DNA of 64,000 nt, taken from Centroberyx gerrardi. Taxonomy: Eukaryota > Chordata > Actinopteri > Beryciformes > Berycidae. The stretch lies in the NCBI RefSeq assembly GCF_048128805.1, contig NC_136019.1, positions 14,004,905 through 14,068,904 on the forward strand. Reading direction: 5' to 3'. The notes under the pieces were generated by a model, which was not told where the DNA came from, ran no database searches, and saw only the letters and a program-made list of their open reading frames with translations. Below, piece by piece: positions 1 through 12,287 of the stretch. Position numbers and translations under genes: made by a program. Within the stretch, counting starts at the first letter, position 1, and each line of letters begins with the position of its first letter.

Positions 1-297
1 CATATTTAAATAATCCTATTACATTATAAATGTATTAGACAGCGTATTACAACTCTCATGCAGAATAATAAAAAATACATGACTAGAAGAGTCAAACTGT
101 GATTTTTTTTCGGGTGAATGCAATACGCTTCTGTATGAAACAATAGCTTATAGGCCTATATGTAAGGGGGAAATTAAACTTAGTGTCAAGGTTTACTGTC
201 CACTTTGAGAATGAATTATACCTGTTTTTCAAAAACCGGCACATACCTATACCTAAACTGATGTGGTTTCTAGTGCGTAGCCTCTCTCTTGCTCTCT

Positions 298-322
298 CTC
301 ACACACACGCACGCACGCACGC

Positions 323-371
<49 letters not shown>
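298..371. repeat. CA microsatellite
   Basis: A CT-rich lead is followed by interrupted then pure CA repeats. The paralogous tract is at 13868-13952. Confidence 0.9.
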
Positions 372-2037
372 AAGCTCCCCTCTCAGTTAACTCTCAGTTC
401 TTTGTAAAACACTTGACTTCTTGAGTGTTGGACAAACAGGATGTGCCATCTGTCAGTTATTCTCGAAAGTCACTTGAATTTTGCAGAGCAGAAAATCATG
501 TTCTAGCATTTTCAAGGGAAAGATCAGTAATTTTCACATATTTCTTATTGTAAGCTATGGTGGGGGATGTCACTTCCCTGAACTGACAGGCAGCATTATT
601 GTTTCTGTGCCCTTTAACCCATCTCAGAATTTTTCTTACACTGACTTGGAAATCCAGTCCCAACTTCATCAAGGTAATCATGTTAGACCTTTTAGAGAAA
701 GTTACTGACCTCTGCTGGTCATGTGAAAACCATCTAGATGTTGTGAGCGAAACTCATGGCGAAACCGCATCATTGGTGATGGATGACGTGTTTACTGTTG
801 TCTGTTACGGTTTCATTTCATGATTTTTGATGCTTGAGAAGGGAGAAATGGACTTTGACTCACTGACATTCTGCCACAACCCTGAAACAAACCCTGATAC
901 ACGATGAAACACATCGTAAAATCATATTTGTACACATTTATTTTGATACTCAACAGATTAAGCTTACAGTATATTTTGAGAGTAACATTCAGTATGCTTA
1001 AAACAATCGTAAAAAAGAATCTGCATGTGATAAAGCTTGCATATTCCATTTTTTTTCTATGATTGGTAATACCATTGATTTAGTATGAGTAGAAGCACTT
1101 TGTCTTGAGACTTCTCAGTTTGTTAGTTGTATCTAAAAAGAATTTGGTGAACATTCTGTTTTGAATGTCATGCTCTTGCAAGCTGCAGTAATATTTTTAA
1201 GTTAAGTGCAAAGATTTGTTCTGATTTTTGTGTGATATGACAAACAGGTAGTGGCATTTCAGTCCTCGTTATATGTACACTTTGTAGCTTGTATATCAAC
1301 ATTCAGTATTTTCAAAGAAATGTATGAAAGAAAGGAAAAGCATCTCAACGCAGGTTGATACATTTACATAAACGTCTTTGTTTCCTGCATGTTTGGACAA
1401 ACAGATGATGTCTTCCATCAAATTTATTTCTTGAGGCCTTTAATCTTCAACTGTTTCAATGACAGACCAATAGTCAAGGTCCCACTATTGGGTTTTTATA
1501 AAGACACACATCAGAAGCTGTTTCTTTATACAGAGGGGTATTTTTGTATTAGCTTGAAAACAAATGATAGCTCCCGGCGATCTGAGGTAAACTCCACAGT
1601 GAGACAAGTGACGACATGTTCACATTACAATAGCCTACCTTAAAAGTGTTTTAAAATGTCCACTTCCCACCATAAACAAGCAGAAGTAAAACCCTATGCA
1701 GACCAATAGTTGTTTTCCATTCCTTTTATCTGAGCTCAATTGATTGTGATTAATACCAATAAAGTTAATCAAGAAAAATACATACCGGGGTTCTTTTGAG
1801 GTGCGAGCCCGTGTGATGTGGGTCTGATGAGTGCCCTGCGCGCTCCCTCTACCTGTGCCCGTCACTTCCTGGACACACCTATACATTATACACCCTGTGC
1901 ACCCAATTACCACCACCAAGTGCCCACAAATATGAATACAAAATATAGGCTATTTGTATAAAATAAATTAGACATAACATAAACAAACATAAAGAATACT
2001 GTATTGATATGGTAAACTTACCATATCAAAGTATACT

Positions 2038-2039
<2 letters not shown>

Positions 2040-2115
<76 letters not shown>

Positions 2116-2119
2116 TCTC
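2040..2119. repeat. TC microsatellite
   Basis: About 40 TC units with one interruption. A shorter TC tract sits at the homologous place at 26931-26946. Confidence 0.9.
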
Positions 2120-2289
2120 CATTATATTCTGTTCTGCCAAGTTACTGCAGGTTGGATTGGTTGAGGTTGGCAGGGAGAGTTAGGGTGAGTCATGGAGAGG
2201 CATCTGAAGATTTTTCAATGTGATAAAGCAGAATAGTACAAGCACCAGCATATAACTAATAACAATGATTCTGTCATCTGTGCCTACAG

Positions 2290-2640
2290 GTATAAAACTC
2301 TGTCTCAGATGTTGTTTCAGCGTCTCTCACTGATTCTCATGTGGAACCATGTCTGTGTATCAAGAGGAGAGGATGGGAGGTGGGAGTGTCTGGTGGGTTT
2401 GGGGTTACATGGCATGAAAATGTAAGGAAACACATTCTTGACAAAAACGGGTTACTGAAGAGAAAAACAAAAAATACACTTTATCCTGCACTCCATGTTA
2501 CTGTGAGGACATGGGCTGCAGTACCTCTTCAAACCATTTGGTAACCTTGTAATTAGCAGCAGCAGTGCTTCTTGTAAAACACGTGACTTTATGAGTGTTG
2601 GGCAAACACAATATGTTTCTATCTGACTTACTATCAAGAA
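2290..2640 (+). repeat. TATA-containing repeat, copy 1
   Basis: TATAAAA at 2291-2297 is followed by a conserved stretch with ACCATGTCTGTG about 55 bases on. The homologous region (about 2130-2660) recurs at 3470-4030 and 27240-27690. A GTG-initiated frame of 67 codons is shared by copies 1 and 2 but shifted in the third, and the ATG frame is short (22 codons). Coding is therefore doubtful; a duplicated promoter and first exon is possible. Confidence 0.5.
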
Positions 2641-2659
2641 TTATATGAATTTTTCCTGT

Positions 2660-3465
2660 AGTTGATAAGCTATGAATCAGCTTTATTGGCACGACAGGAA
2701 AGAGACCTATGTTGCCTAAGCAATACAGTGGTTCAGTTGTAGTAACATTGCAAACATTAACCAACCAATAATATATGAATATCAACAATTATAACAACAA
2801 CAATATAATCAAAAGCCATTTATCAACAATTAAATTAAATTCAGGCATTTAACACACGTGGTGAACAAAGTGTCGCAGCAGAGATTTGTAACTAGCTCTT
2901 CTCTCTGAGGTTGTGGCATTCTGATACAAACTTTGCTGCTAGTGGCATGGATTTATCAAATGATAACTTCTGTTCTTGTGGGAGGAAACCAAAGTTTAGG
3001 ATTATTATTTCAAATTTGGGATAATACGCTTCTCTAATTATTTGATATTTTGGGCAGGACAGCAGGAAATGTGTCTCAGTTTTTACCTCCTGTCGATCAC
3101 AACGATCTAATCTTTGTTCTCTTGGCTTCCAAGATTTTGAGTGTCTCCCTTTTTCAATTTCTAATTTCTAATCACAAATCCTATATTATGAAAGTATTTT
3201 TCTTTCTTTTAATGCAGGGAGCTGAAGATAATTTTCCACTTTAATCTCTCTGTCTAGTTGTTATGATTTCGGTTCTCCAGTGTTTTGTATAGTTTGATTT
3301 TAAGAGGTGGTCAATTTGTTTAATTTGGGACTTGAACCTGGGCTTCTTTGGATCATGGTCCTGATTAATGCTAGTGAGCTGTTCAGCAAGTTGGCTAAAA
3401 TGGTCTGCATTTGTGGAAAGATTATTATTAAAAATGCTTTGTATTGAATTAAGTTGTGATCTGAC
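2660..3465. mobile_element. Degenerate retroelement-like insert between TATA repeats
   Basis: About 800 bp separates the two TATA-repeat copies. It begins with an AGCTTTATTGGCACGACAGG stretch that resembles the antisense 3' end of fish LINEs. No reverse-transcriptase motif survives, so the class is a guess. Confidence 0.3.
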
Positions 3466-3469
3466 TCTC

Positions 3470-4030
3470 TCAACATTATATTTTGTTCTGCCAAGTTACT
3501 GAACAGGTTGGATTGGTTGAGGTTGGGCAGGGAGAGTTAGGGTGAGGCATGGAGAGGCATCTGAAGATTTTTCAATGTGATAAAGCAGAATAATATAAGC
3601 ACCAGCATATAGCTAATTACAATGATTCTGTCATCTGTGCCGACTGTATATTGGTATAAAACTCTGTCTCAGATGTTGTTTCAGCGTCTCTCACTGATTC
3701 TCATGTGGAACCATGTCTGTGTATCAAGAGGAGAGGATGGGAGGTGGGAGTGTCTGGTGGGTTTGGGGTTACATGGCATGAAAATGTAAGGAAACACATT
3801 TGTGACAAAAATGAGATACTGAAGAGAAAACCAAAAAATACACTGTATCCTGCACTCCATGTTACTGTGAGGACATGGGCTGCAGTACCTCTTCAAACCA
3901 TTTGGTAACCTTGTAATTAGCAGCAGCAGTGCTTCTTGTAAAACACGTGACTTCCATGAGTGCTGGGCGGGATATGTTTCCATCTGACTTACTGTCAAGA
4001 ATTATATGAATTTTTCCTGTAGTTGATAAA
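3470..4030 (+). repeat. TATA-containing repeat, copy 2
   Basis: It is nearly identical to 2130-2640, with TATAAAA at 3655-3661. It is separated from copy 1 by about 800 bp that looks like a degenerate retroelement. Confidence 0.55.
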
Positions 4031-4074
4031 CTATGATTGGGAACAGGATTGTGAAGCTAACATGTTCACCACTG

Positions 4075-4089
4075 ACCCTAACCCTAACC
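4075..4089. repeat. Interstitial telomere-like (CCCTAA)2
   Basis: CCCTAACCCTAACC lies at the boundary between TATA-repeat copy 2 and the lgi2 3'-flank duplicate. Confidence 0.8.
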
Positions 4090-4094
4090 ATGTA

Positions 4095-4962
4095 TTTTTG
4101 TCTAAGAAGGCTTCAGCTATAACCAGTCTTCAATATCTAATTTCCTAAAACAACAAACCACTGCTTGATATTTTACTGAAATATAATCTATAGCACCTAC
4201 GGTAACAAATTCAAGTAAACAACTACACTCTAAGGACTGGGCTCTCAGCTACTATAATTAAAGGTTTGTGCTTTCAAGACATTTCCCTGTATGTAAAAAG
4301 CAAAGGGGTGTGATAGATTATCACGGCCAGAAGGGGGCATGGTAGGCCCATCACAACACAGTACCCCAGTGCAGATAAGGCAACATACTGTACATTACCA
4401 CAGGGTATGAGGACATGAGGTAAGTGGTACATGGATGAGCAACCACACTCCTTACTACCTCAGCTGCCCCAAATCTTAAGCAGAGGTAGACAAACTGAGT
4501 AATATTATCTGTCTCTCAGGTCCTGGTGTATACTTTTTTCTTGTATAAAACAATAAGCACATTAAATTGATTGCAAAATACATCCAAGAACAGCACAAAT
4601 TCTATTTCAAATCTTTCCACACACTGGAATGTGAGCTGGATTTTTAGGACAACACAAACTGCCTTGTCCGATTGTCCACTCTCTTGACTTGATTCCTTCA
4701 CAGCCTTTCCAAAGTGGTCGGACCTCTGAAAGCCTGAGAGGCCATGAGAATAGATAACAGGACAAGGCCCATGAGACAAAGTCAAGCTCAAGAACCTAAA
4801 AGGATTCCAAACACTGCTTGGCCCAGCTCTGTTATTAATGACAGAAAAACTACATAGGAATTGATACTTAACAGTTCATTATATCCCTTCCCTCCCTCTC
4901 TTTTCCCTTCAAAAATGTGACTTTTTAGTGGAAGACGTTGGATGCAGAAGGGGCAATAAGGC
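4095..4962. repeat. Duplicate of the lgi2 3' flank/3' UTR
   Basis: The block matches 30820-31692 almost base for base. The match ends at 4962, whose counterpart is just short of the lgi2 stop codon at 31711, so 3' UTR but no coding sequence was copied. It lies between the two-copy TATA repeat and the 3' end of the broken ankyrin-kinase-KEN gene. Confidence 0.8.
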
Positions 4963-6378
4963 AATAAGAAGTCTGGAGCCTCTTATTTAAAGTTACTTAT
5001 TGAAAAGTGGATAAAACCCCAACAGAACAGCTGCATCCTGATTTCTGCAGGCACATTCAGCTTACCAATAGAAGCTCCTCTAAGCTGACATCCAGGGCAG
5101 AGCAGGGCAGGATCCTGAGAAAAGATCCTGCAAGTTCTGGACTCACCTGGTTCATCCTACTTATCTATCACAATCAATTTAATGAAACAGCTAAATTAAT
5201 TTGAATTGAGTTTATTCATATTTCATTGTTATTGCATGTTTATTTAGGCTATTATTTTACTACTGCCCTTCAAAAACCATAGCGGTTGAAGCCTAGTCTG
5301 TTCTGTACACCCCAAACTCACTTTTTCCAAACGTGATAAACTTTGTGCTTATATTTTGAAGGCCAACCCACTAATGGTTCAGTCTGGCTTGACACGGTTT
5401 GCGTGGATGTGGGCGGGCTGGAGTGCAGTTCACCAAGAACCCCTCAGCTGCGTCAAACCACACAGACATAACCAGAATGAGACCTGAAGTAGCCAAAGCG
5501 AGTTTGCCTTCAAAATTAAAGCGAAGAGTTTACCATGTTTGAAAAAAGAGAAAGTATTGGTGTGAAAAGCACCAAATCATTATGTTACACTGTGAAAATG
5601 ATATTTAGGAAAAGGCAAGACAACATATTCCCTATTAAATGTGTTCTGCATTTTGACTTTGGTACTTTGTATAACTAAAAATAAAAGAATAAACGATTAT
5701 AAAAATATATGACGCACCAAATGTTCGACTCGGTGTATTTGTTAAATTATAACCGGGAGTTTTTTATTCCAACTGGGACACTGGTGAACGTCACTATGCT
5801 CACTTTAGGCCTGAGTAAAATCATACTGTCAAAACGTGGGCAATTCAGTTACTGTCTACAGATTACATTCCTAAATCGCCTATTCAGAACAATACCTGTC
5901 CTCTTTATTAGACCTAAAACTAGATAATGCAATCTGAATATCCTACTGGAATACTCAGTGTTTGGTGGTAGTCTGTCTCAAAAACTCATAGAACATGTTA
6001 GATGATAAATTTATGTATTTATTTATGTATGCACATACTGTTATTTGAACTATTATCTTAACATTACAAATGAAAAAAAGAAACAAAACGTTCAGGTGGT
6101 TTCATGATTTTCAATTAACAATGCACTCCATTTTATATGGCCAAACAAAACAATTAGAAAGCATCACCATATACAGCAAAACTTTATGAGATTGAATATT
6201 TACAGATAAGCATTAATTACTGCCAGTGTACCATCCAATATGCAGTTTTCCTACACTATATTGTCGGAGCTTTACAGTGGGACATGTTAATAACAATTGC
6301 ATCAAAATTTCTCATGTGATTTGTCTCTGACTGGGTACTGGACTCTTGACTCATTTCTGAAAGTGCTTTGAGTCCAAC
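4963..6378. other. Intergenic DNA downstream of copy A
   Basis: No gene is visible. From 5460 it matches 19060 onward, so it is shared 3' flank of the ankyrin-kinase-KEN genes. Candidate AATAAA on the gene strand is at 6023-6018. Confidence 0.6.
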
Positions 6379-9300
6379 TCACTTCAAGTCACTGAGCCCA
6401 GACTCTTGAACTGGGACACTGAGACTTCCCTCGAGGTTTGCTGGCTTCATTACAGCACCGGTGAAGTCTTCTTTTTTGAACATTTCTTGCAGGGTGGGCC
6501 TTGAATTCCAGCCTTGGTTTTTGGCAAACTTGTAAACACATCCGAAGAGATCAGGAAATACCAACATCAGATCAATGTTGGCTGCATCCTTACGACTGCA
6601 AACAGAGAAAGAAAATTATTCCCAAGTAATGGACACTCAATTCACCAATCCCTGAGAATGGTTTGGACGGCAGTTCCAAAGAGGAGGTCCTGTGATGCCA
6701 AAGTCTCCTTTGGTCTTTAGAACGACTAGAAGTCCCCTGTCCAGGAATCTAATGTTGCACTTTGGCTCATGGGGGGTTATGAGGTCAGAGATATAACTGG
6801 GGGTCAAACCTACCTGTGCTTTGAAAGTTACCAGCACAATCTTAAGTCAGTTCTGAAACCACTGATGTGATGCCAGAAAGGGGGTGATGTCATTTCCTCT
6901 GTTAGCATCAGTTAAAATCCTACCTGCTGCATTCTGTACAAGTTGGAGAGACTTTTGATTTACACAGGAATAAAGAGAGTTGCAGCAGCCCAGGGGAAGA
7001 GACTGAGAGGAAATTACAGTGTGAATGACTTTCTCCAGATTTCTGAATGATAAAAATAGCTTAATTTTGGAGATGATTCTTAACTGGATGAAACAAGGCT
7101 GCACAACTCACTTTCCCAGAACATCAAAGGTATGGTCAGCATCAAAGATGACTCCTATACCTTTCTGGCTGTTGGATTTATATTAGCTGATAGAGTGCCA
7201 AGTTCATTTTGAGTCAGATTTATGGTATTATATGATGGGTGCCAATAGTGCTGTTTCTGAATTGTCTTCATTTAGTTGTGTTAAAATGACATGCAACACT
7301 TTATGTCAGCAAGGCTTTAGGAGTGGCTAGGCTATTTGAACTTCTGGATTTTGGGGCAGGTACAGCAGCATATTATCAGCATAACAGTGAAAGGTGATAT
7401 TGTCTATGGATGATGTATGCATCATTTACTGCATTAATCAATCAATCTCTGTGGGCAACCTCTGTGCTGCATTGTTCTTAAACCAGACTGTAATGTCTCA
7501 AAGATGTGATTTTTATTGATGTCAAAAGAATGGACCACCTTTCTTTAAAAAAAAAAAAGTATAATTTATAGTTTCAGAATTTACAAATATAACAAGGATG
7601 TCTTTCCTGTGACATTTTAAGGTTCTGTATCATTTAAACTCAGACTAACTTACTAGTGCTCACGGAGGATGCGTATGAAGCGCAGTAATCCCAGTGTGTT
7701 GTCAGGGTAGCTCTTCTTCTTGCCATCCATCTTCTCAACCAATTCTGGTGGGAACTGGAATACCAACAAAATTGATGATAAAGTGGCTTTCGGGCCTACA
7801 GATGGATATGCAACAACAGTTATGTCTCAGTTACCTTGTTTTTCCACTGATTGAAGGATCCATCCCCAGTATATTGGTTCAATTCCTGAATTAGTTTCTC
7901 GTCAGCTTTTCGACAGTTCTCCACCTCCTCCTCATTACCAATCCTTCTCAAGTATTCTACTCTCCTGAAAGAGAGTGGTACTTTGCATAATTTACAAAAG
8001 TACATCATTTAAAACCAGTCAGTTGAATAAAAGTACCTTTATGGTTACATCATACTGATAACAAATGGTGTGGTTGCTGTTGAGCCATGGAAATAAGTTG
8101 ATAAGTAGATGTCAGTGAATGAAGAAACATTTGAGCAGTGAAAAATGCTTAAAGCATGACTAATCAACGTGGATCCTATTTTCCATCATACCGATCAAGT
8201 CTGACTAATCTCGCTTCACTATAAGCTACTAATATCTCACTTGTCAGGGTGCGCAGCTTTCCAATACAGTCATATAAGGCCGATGGATACTCAAAAATTC
8301 AATCCCAAAAGCACCCAAAACATGTCTTTTTCAACATATTGACGCTTACTCTGTAATGAAACATATAGTAATTAGTAAACGTATTTAATTATAAGTGTAT
8401 CTATGTATGTATCTATGTACCTGACAACTTTCACTATTTATTTTACACTAGCAGCGCTTTTAGACAAGCAGCCACAGCCAGCTGGCAAACAGTAAACAAG
8501 GAAGTGCTAAAACAAAGGCCAAGGTAGCATCAAAACTGTACGAGAAAGGCAGGACTTTTAATTTTCAGTTACATCCTTTTACCAACATGTTTCATTACAA
8601 AGTGAGCATCAATATGCTGAAAAAGACAAGCATGGGGCTGATTTTTGGAGTGTATCCAGTATATGACTATACTGGAGAGTCACACACCTTGGCAAACAAG
8701 GTCCTTTAAGTCCTTCTACATTACCTCACCTGTCATTTTTCCAGAAGAAGGGATGAGCCAAACATTCCTCCACTGTAGGTCTCTTCTTTGGTTCTCCATT
8801 GATCATGCCCTCAATGAGATCCTTTGCAACCACATCTTGAACATGTTCCAGACTGTAGTTCCCTTCCTCAATGTTGTACTCACATTTACGGCCTTTTCCA
8901 AATGGATGGTGTCCTCCAGAGAGGATGTAATAGATCAACATCCCTGCCACCTTAAGAATTAGCAAATTTTAGTAATTACAGAATGATTTTTCACCCAGTC
9001 ATCAATTAAATTGTGATAACAGAAAAAAACGAACCTGTATATCAGTGCTCGACTTGTATGGTATATCAGCATCTTCTTCCAAAGTCTCTTTGGCCATCCA
9101 GCATTTGGTTCCTGCACTTCTTGTGTGTAAAGTTGTTTTTCCTTCAGGTAATCGTCGGCTTATGCCAAAATCTGATAATCTTGCCCTCCTATTAACATCT
9201 GCAGGACAAATGGTGTAGACAGTAAATTATGTTATATATTGATCAAAATTAATTCCAATATCGGTGTATACTTTTAAAATTTCAGATAGTGAACTACATG

Positions 9301-11163
9301 TTTACTAATTTCTTACCAATCAAGACATTCTGGGGTTTGAGATCCCGGTGGAGAATCTGAGGATTTTGACGATGAAGCACACTTAAACTATGGAGAACCT
9401 GATGCACAAGTTCTCTCCTCATTTCAGAGAGACTGTCTTCTGGAAATTCACGTCTGATATATTCTTCCAGGGTGTATTCACATAGCTGAAGAATAAGGTA
9501 GCCAAAGTTCTCATCCTCTGTAAAGTCAACGTATCGTACAATGGACGTATCGTCAAGCTCTGGAAGCCGTAAAAATCCTTCCTCATTCTTCAGCACCTGA
9601 TAGCTGAATTTAGACATTCTCTTAACTGCGACTTCAGTGCCGTCACTTATTTTCAAACCCAAGAAGACTTCAGTTCCATCACTTCCCTTTGCTATGCGGA
9701 ATTCCGCATCTTTCACATACATGATGCTTCCAACTCTGGTTACTTTACTTTCATCAGTGTTAGCAAGCTTCTCTAATTTTTCGCTCCATCTCTCGCTGAC
9801 TTTATGCCATTTCTGTGGTTTTGGTACCAGTGTTGGGGAGGAATGGCTTAACATTTGAACTTTGAACAGAATCCGCAACAGATCCTGATGACACTTTACT
9901 GGTTGGTGTAGACTCTTCACATACTGAGTTTTGTTTGTTGAAATGATTATGCAATCTTCTTATCATTTCTTTCAGGTTGTCATTCATTTGCATATCCGCA
10001 GATGTCAGTATAACCTCAGGCACTGAAGTTATTTCCATTGATGTAAAGATGTCAGCTACATGTTCAAATGAAAGCAAGTTTGCAAGTATGCCATATGTGT
10101 AGACTCTCACATCAGAGCGGTGTTCATTCTTAACAAAAGGAGCAACTGCTGTGCATAATTTCTCAAGGAAAATTTGATTCCAGCCATTTTCAACTTTTGT
10201 TTTCTGTGTAATCACATAGAGTGCTCCCAGAATTGCTTCCGGTATATCAGGAATCTGTCTTGAGGAAAGTCTTTCCAGCAGTTGGGGGATCATATCCAGT
10301 GATATCTCATTTGGTATCTCTCTCATTGTGCAGAAAACTGCATGTAGACTTTGAACAACTGAAGATGTGAAATTTTCCTCTGGAATGTTTGGAAAGCGTT
10401 TGACTGCACCCGCAATGTAGGTGTTCAGATTTCCTGTGTCCTTCAGCCATATGATACTTCTCTGATGGTATTCTTCAGCATTTGGCCCAGTAACAGTAAA
10501 GAGTACTTCACTCATGGTCAAATGGGTCTGAGGATCCTCCTGCAGCATGTGACTGTCAAACATTTTGAAAACTTCTTGTGGTGTTTTCTCTTGCACAGCA
10601 ATTTCCAGATCGACAAAATGTTTTATTTTGGAGCAGAATTCGTTACCTTTTGATGCAAGGTTATGTATCACTTTGGATATTTTTTTATTGGTTTCAAGAT
10701 CTTGTAGCATAAGGAATAGTGTTACCTCTGCACCAGCACAGATTAGCTCTTTCATGATATCGCCTCTGTCATGGATGGCAGCAGTTTGCAGTGGTGTCCA
10801 CATCTGTAGGAGGTCCACTCCATTTGGATTAGCTTTCGCTTCAAGCAATTTCCCCACAAAAACAATTGGAGCTTTGGATAATGAGGCATAATGCAAAGGT
10901 GTCCGCTTATTATTGGAAACCTGGTTTGGGTCTGCACCCTGACGTAGCAGGAAATCACAAATATCCTCCTTGTGATTCACAACAGCAGCAATCAAAGGGG
11001 AAATGTCATCATTCACCTCTTTGCATGGGTAAAGTCCATTAATGTCAGTGTCCTTTAATGATTTCTTGAGCTTTTTGAGTTTGTTGTCAATTATACACTG
11101 TATTATAGGATGTGTTTCTCTTGGGATGACTGTAGTCACTTGAAACTGTGTGAAGAAATCCAT
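6379..11163 (-). pseudogene. Ankyrin-kinase-KEN gene, copy A, frame broken
   Basis: This is the paralogue of the copy at 19992-24668, with matching exons: 11163-9317, 9198-9035, 8950-8730, 7964-7835, 7754-7654, 6595-6379. All splice junctions are intact and the acceptor before the ATG is at 11182/11181. Relative to copy B, five bases are missing at 9825/9826, just after the NTG codons that precede the kinase domain. The ankyrin part therefore stops after seven aberrant residues (453 aa), and the kinase-KEN part is in another frame. A 96-nt in-frame difference removes the Lys-rich linker near 9880. The ATP Lys, HRD and DFG are retained. The KEN loop reads RILREHY where copy B reads RNLHEHY, so the conserved Asn is Ile. 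Possible readings are a decaying gene, two separate products (an internal ATG precedes the kinase part at 9920), or a local sequencing error. An AATAAA candidate is at 6023-6018. Confidence 0.72.
6637..7104 (-). mobile_element. L2-like LINE fragment in intron 5 of copy A
   Basis: Minus-strand frames encode the C-terminal end of a non-LTR reverse transcriptase: LQLVQNAAGRIL, then [13 protein letters not shown] and DRGLLVV. These match the thumb and tail pattern of L2/CR1-type LINEs. Part of it ([18 protein letters not shown]) also lies in the equivalent intron of copy B, so insertion preceded the gene duplication. Confidence 0.65.
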
Positions 11164-11182
11164 TTCTTCATTTCAGAATACC

Positions 11183-12287
11183 TGTGGGGTGACAAAATTA
11201 TGAAGTCAGTGTAACATCTGGTATATTTTTAAACTTTAAACTAGCTCAGTTATGCAGCTATTGACAGAGTTTTGCTACTGTGGCCGCTATTGATAGATGA
11301 TTTTGATTATCATTATTCACTTGATTATTGGTATTCATTATATGCTAATTTATCATTATTTACTCATTGTTTCAATTACATTTACTTCAACGGTAGAGAA
11401 GAAATTATGCTATTCATTTTCTGTGATCAAACAGCAACAGGATGTCTACTGAAGTTTACCTCAGCGTAACTGAAAGTCTATTTGAACTTTAGCTGAAATG
11501 GAATCTCTAGGAATCTCAGGTAGGTGATGAGTAGAGCTATAGATGCTGTAACTCAGATTTAAGATATTATATATACTCTGTCACTCTTGTGTTTGAGACT
11601 TTATTCTTTAATAAAGATTTGGTTTTAGGCCTATCACTATGTTTCTGACACCTCTCTAGAATTAACATACGCTGGCTGCAAGAATAACCTGGTAACATTG
11701 CCAGTGTGAAATACCGCTGGCATGTAGTAGCTCTGGCTAATGTAGCATTGAGATATTTATGATCAGTGGCGTTGATTTAACAAACCTTAAGGTATGGAAA
11801 ATTCCCAGCATTTAATATAATTTCCCAACATAACTTCCAAACCTGCTTCTATTGACTACATTATGGGTGCAAGTGATATTATTTGGTCAGTGTGCTAAAT
11901 TATTAGATGTAGATCACCAAACACACACTGTTCAGTGTGAATACTAGTCCTAAATGCTTCCCTGATGTGATTATTTTTTAAAGATGGCTTCCAAATATAC
12001 TTCTCCAAGGTAATCATGTTAGCTCTATTAGAGTGACTTGAGCAAAACTGAAATCATTTTACTTTAAAATACATCCATATTCTGCGCTGACTTTGTGTTT
12101 GCTAAAACTTAACTACTCCCTATAGCCTTTGATTGGTTCTAAAAAATGAAATAATACAACTGAAACTAATGAAAAATGAAATTACTGAGGGTGAGGTTTA
12201 AAAAAAAAAAATGTAATTTATCTTTTTAAATGCATTGGGAAATTGACCAGTATAAAGGCACAAATGTAATCATTATTTATCAGATTT
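11183..12287. other. Upstream region of copy A
   Basis: It follows the acceptor before the copy A start codon. The non-coding first exon and promoter should lie here but cannot be placed. Parts (about 11790-11960) match 25600-25780 upstream of copy B. Confidence 0.5.

Larger units (their letters stand above)
1..12287. repeat. Segmental duplication unit 1
   Basis: The sequence at position 1 reappears at about 12288 (near-identical for about 90 bases) and, more diverged, at about 26720. The unit holds flanking DNA, a copy of the lgi2 3' flank (about 4100-4960), then the broken ankyrin-kinase-KEN gene. Positions 5460-6300 match 19060-19920. The left edge lies outside the window. Confidence 0.75.

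Noticed and set aside
813..1049. Minus-strand 78-codon frame conserved at 29882-30145
   Set aside because: The two blocks are nearly identical in DNA as a whole, so conservation does not show coding; no splice or family signal.
2341..2544. 67-codon frame repeated at 3705-3908
   Set aside because: It starts at GTG, and the third copy at about 27430 shifts frame; DNA repeat rather than protein.
4516..4791. 91-codon frame conserved at 31230-31523
   Set aside because: It lies in the duplicated lgi2 3' UTR and its N-terminal end diverges by indels; not a gene.
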